Source: Saccoglossus kowalevskii
Taxonomy: Eukaryota > Hemichordata > Enteropneusta > Harrimaniidae
Direction: 5' to 3'
Assembly: GCF_000003605.2 (NCBI RefSeq)
Contig: NW_003123905.1
Coordinates: 325,807-362,994 of the forward strand
Length of the DNA stretch: 37,188 nucleotides
Positions within the stretch are counted from its first letter, which is position 1; the number at the start of each line of letters is the position of its first letter. Below the pieces are notes generated by a model. The model was not told where the DNA came from. It worked only from the letters and a program-made list of their open reading frames with translations, and searched no databases. Below, piece by piece: positions 36,264-37,188 of the stretch. Both the position numbers and the translations under genes were made by a program.

Positions 36264-36610
36264 ACCGTACTTATCCGGGTAAGAGCCCATGCCTGGACAA
36301 ACGCCCACCCCCCACTTTTGACACAATAAAGAAGTTGAGGTCATATCCGGGCACACGCCCAGGGGGTCTTTTTCTACAAAAAACAAAAAAAAAAATTTTC
36401 TATTCGTTGACTGTGGTTGTATTAACAGTTGACTTTCTTGAAGTTTGTCGTGATACTTATAAAAATTGTTAATTGCGTAAAACAAGAGGTGAACGCAAAC
36501 TAGCTGTGACAGCTTTCTGCCTTCAGGGCAGCGCGTTCACCGCTGATTATTTTCAGAATCATAACAGTCAGCAAGTCTATAAAAATAAATATTAAAGCAG
36601 AAACGGTAGT
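36264..36610. repeat. Intronic repeat debris after exon 44
   Basis: Contains ttatccgggtaagagcccat and, further on, atatccgggcacacgcccag, which are related phrases. A hairpin follows, with ggtgaacgc (36488-36496) against gcgttcacc (36533-36541). No coding sequence. Ends are undefined. Confidence 0.4.
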
Positions 36611-36647
36611 TCTCTTTTTGAAATATGTCGTGGTCCTAAAAAGGGCC
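36611..36647 (-). other. Histone-type 3' stem-loop plus HDE-like site
   Basis: On the minus strand: ccaaacggccggccc, with a stem-loop GGCCCTTTTTAGGACC (plus 36632-36647; one mismatch in the six-pair stem). Then acgacatattt and CAAAAAGAGA (plus 36611-36620). Metazoan replication-dependent histone mRNAs end in such a stem-loop, flanked by CCAAA and ACCA and followed about 10 bases later by a purine-rich U7 target. No histone coding sequence is readable upstream on that strand within the window. It is probably a relic or a chance match. Confidence 0.35.
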
Positions 36648-37188
36648 GGCCGTTTGGTTTGTGCTTCCTTAGAAACGATTCAAGCAAATGTATAAGGAGA
36701 GCCGCTAAGCAAGTGTCGCACTCGTTCCGCTTTAGCGTCATCGACAATGAAAACAATGTTGCAATATTGTAGCAACCCGTACCTGGGATAATGGTTGAAA
36801 TCACGTTATTTTGGCTTTATAAATATTTTGTAGCAGCTTGCGAATCCATAACTGGGGCCAGCGATTTTGCAATGTCATGCCAAAGACTGCCAACTTTTTT
36901 ACCATCTTTTATTACCCCTATTGCATTTCTGTCATGAAAATCTATTGTTCTGTCGTTGGATAAAAAAAAACTTCCTATTTCAAGTTTGACGCGATATCCA
37001 TATAGTGAGACATTCCAACCGCCAGAACTTGCTGAATGATAACTTTCACCGTGGTCGAGTCTGATAAGAAAGCAATGTCACGATTTGACCTGTATGATGA
37101 AATACTAGTAGTGATGTCATTCTTAGCCAATCAGTAAAGCAGATGCATAAAGGTCAAAGATGATTGCTAGACTGTAAACAAAAGCATC
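36648..37188 (+). other. Intron after exon 44, no gene seen
   Basis: Non-coding to the end of the window. A 70-codon minus-strand ORF (36592-36804) has no recognisable features. The final exons of CEP290 must lie beyond 37188. Confidence 0.6.

Overview
This is animal genomic DNA: an AT-rich stretch occupied by one very large, intron-rich gene on the + strand. Spliced together, the coding pieces read as the ciliary transition-zone and centrosome protein CEP290 (NPHP6, BBS14). I place 44 exons between 228 and 36049, giving about 2208 codons. They align collinearly with roughly residues 225 to 2400 of the 2479-residue human protein. The first ~220 residues lie upstream of the window and the last ~80 downstream. 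All introns read GT-AG, and codon phase is kept at every junction. The one doubtful place is the 3' end of exon 42 (34245, 34278 or 34301).

Taxon: the level of similarity to vertebrate CEP290, introns of 0.1-2.5 kb, dense short inverted-repeat transposons (MITEs) and large intronic minisatellites suggest a non-vertebrate bilaterian, plausibly a marine invertebrate deuterostome or lophotrochozoan. The sequence alone does not settle which. There is no sign of bacterial or viral genes, and I recognise no second complete gene.

Layout: 1-227 is the tail of an intron. 228-7576 holds exons 1-11, with an 18-bp minisatellite (about 4494-5695) and a 36-bp minisatellite (6825-7382) in introns. 8549-14258 holds exons 12-19, with a MITE at 8870-9072 and an insertion bounded by 25-bp direct repeats (12596-13000). 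Intron 19 holds a TTAA-flanked MITE and an unexplained coding-like ORF (14569-14868) that could be a phase-compatible alternative terminal exon. 15639-19783 holds exons 20-28. Intron 28 is mostly a 2.2-kb non-autonomous transposon (19893-22067). 22281-31073 holds exons 29-39, with several MITEs, a GT microsatellite, a 30-bp array and a 50-bp array rich in CTCF-like motifs that is interrupted by a ~680-bp insertion. 31074-36049 holds exons 40-44, with a 31-bp array and more MITEs. 36050-37188 is a further intron with repeat debris and a histone-type 3' stem-loop signature on the minus strand.

The clearest evolutionary theme is repeated colonisation of this gene's introns by elements beginning TACTGTAAAA and ending TTTTACAGTA. 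Their 3' end is itself a good splice-acceptor sequence. At exon 39 the acceptor in use appears to lie in the end of such an element.
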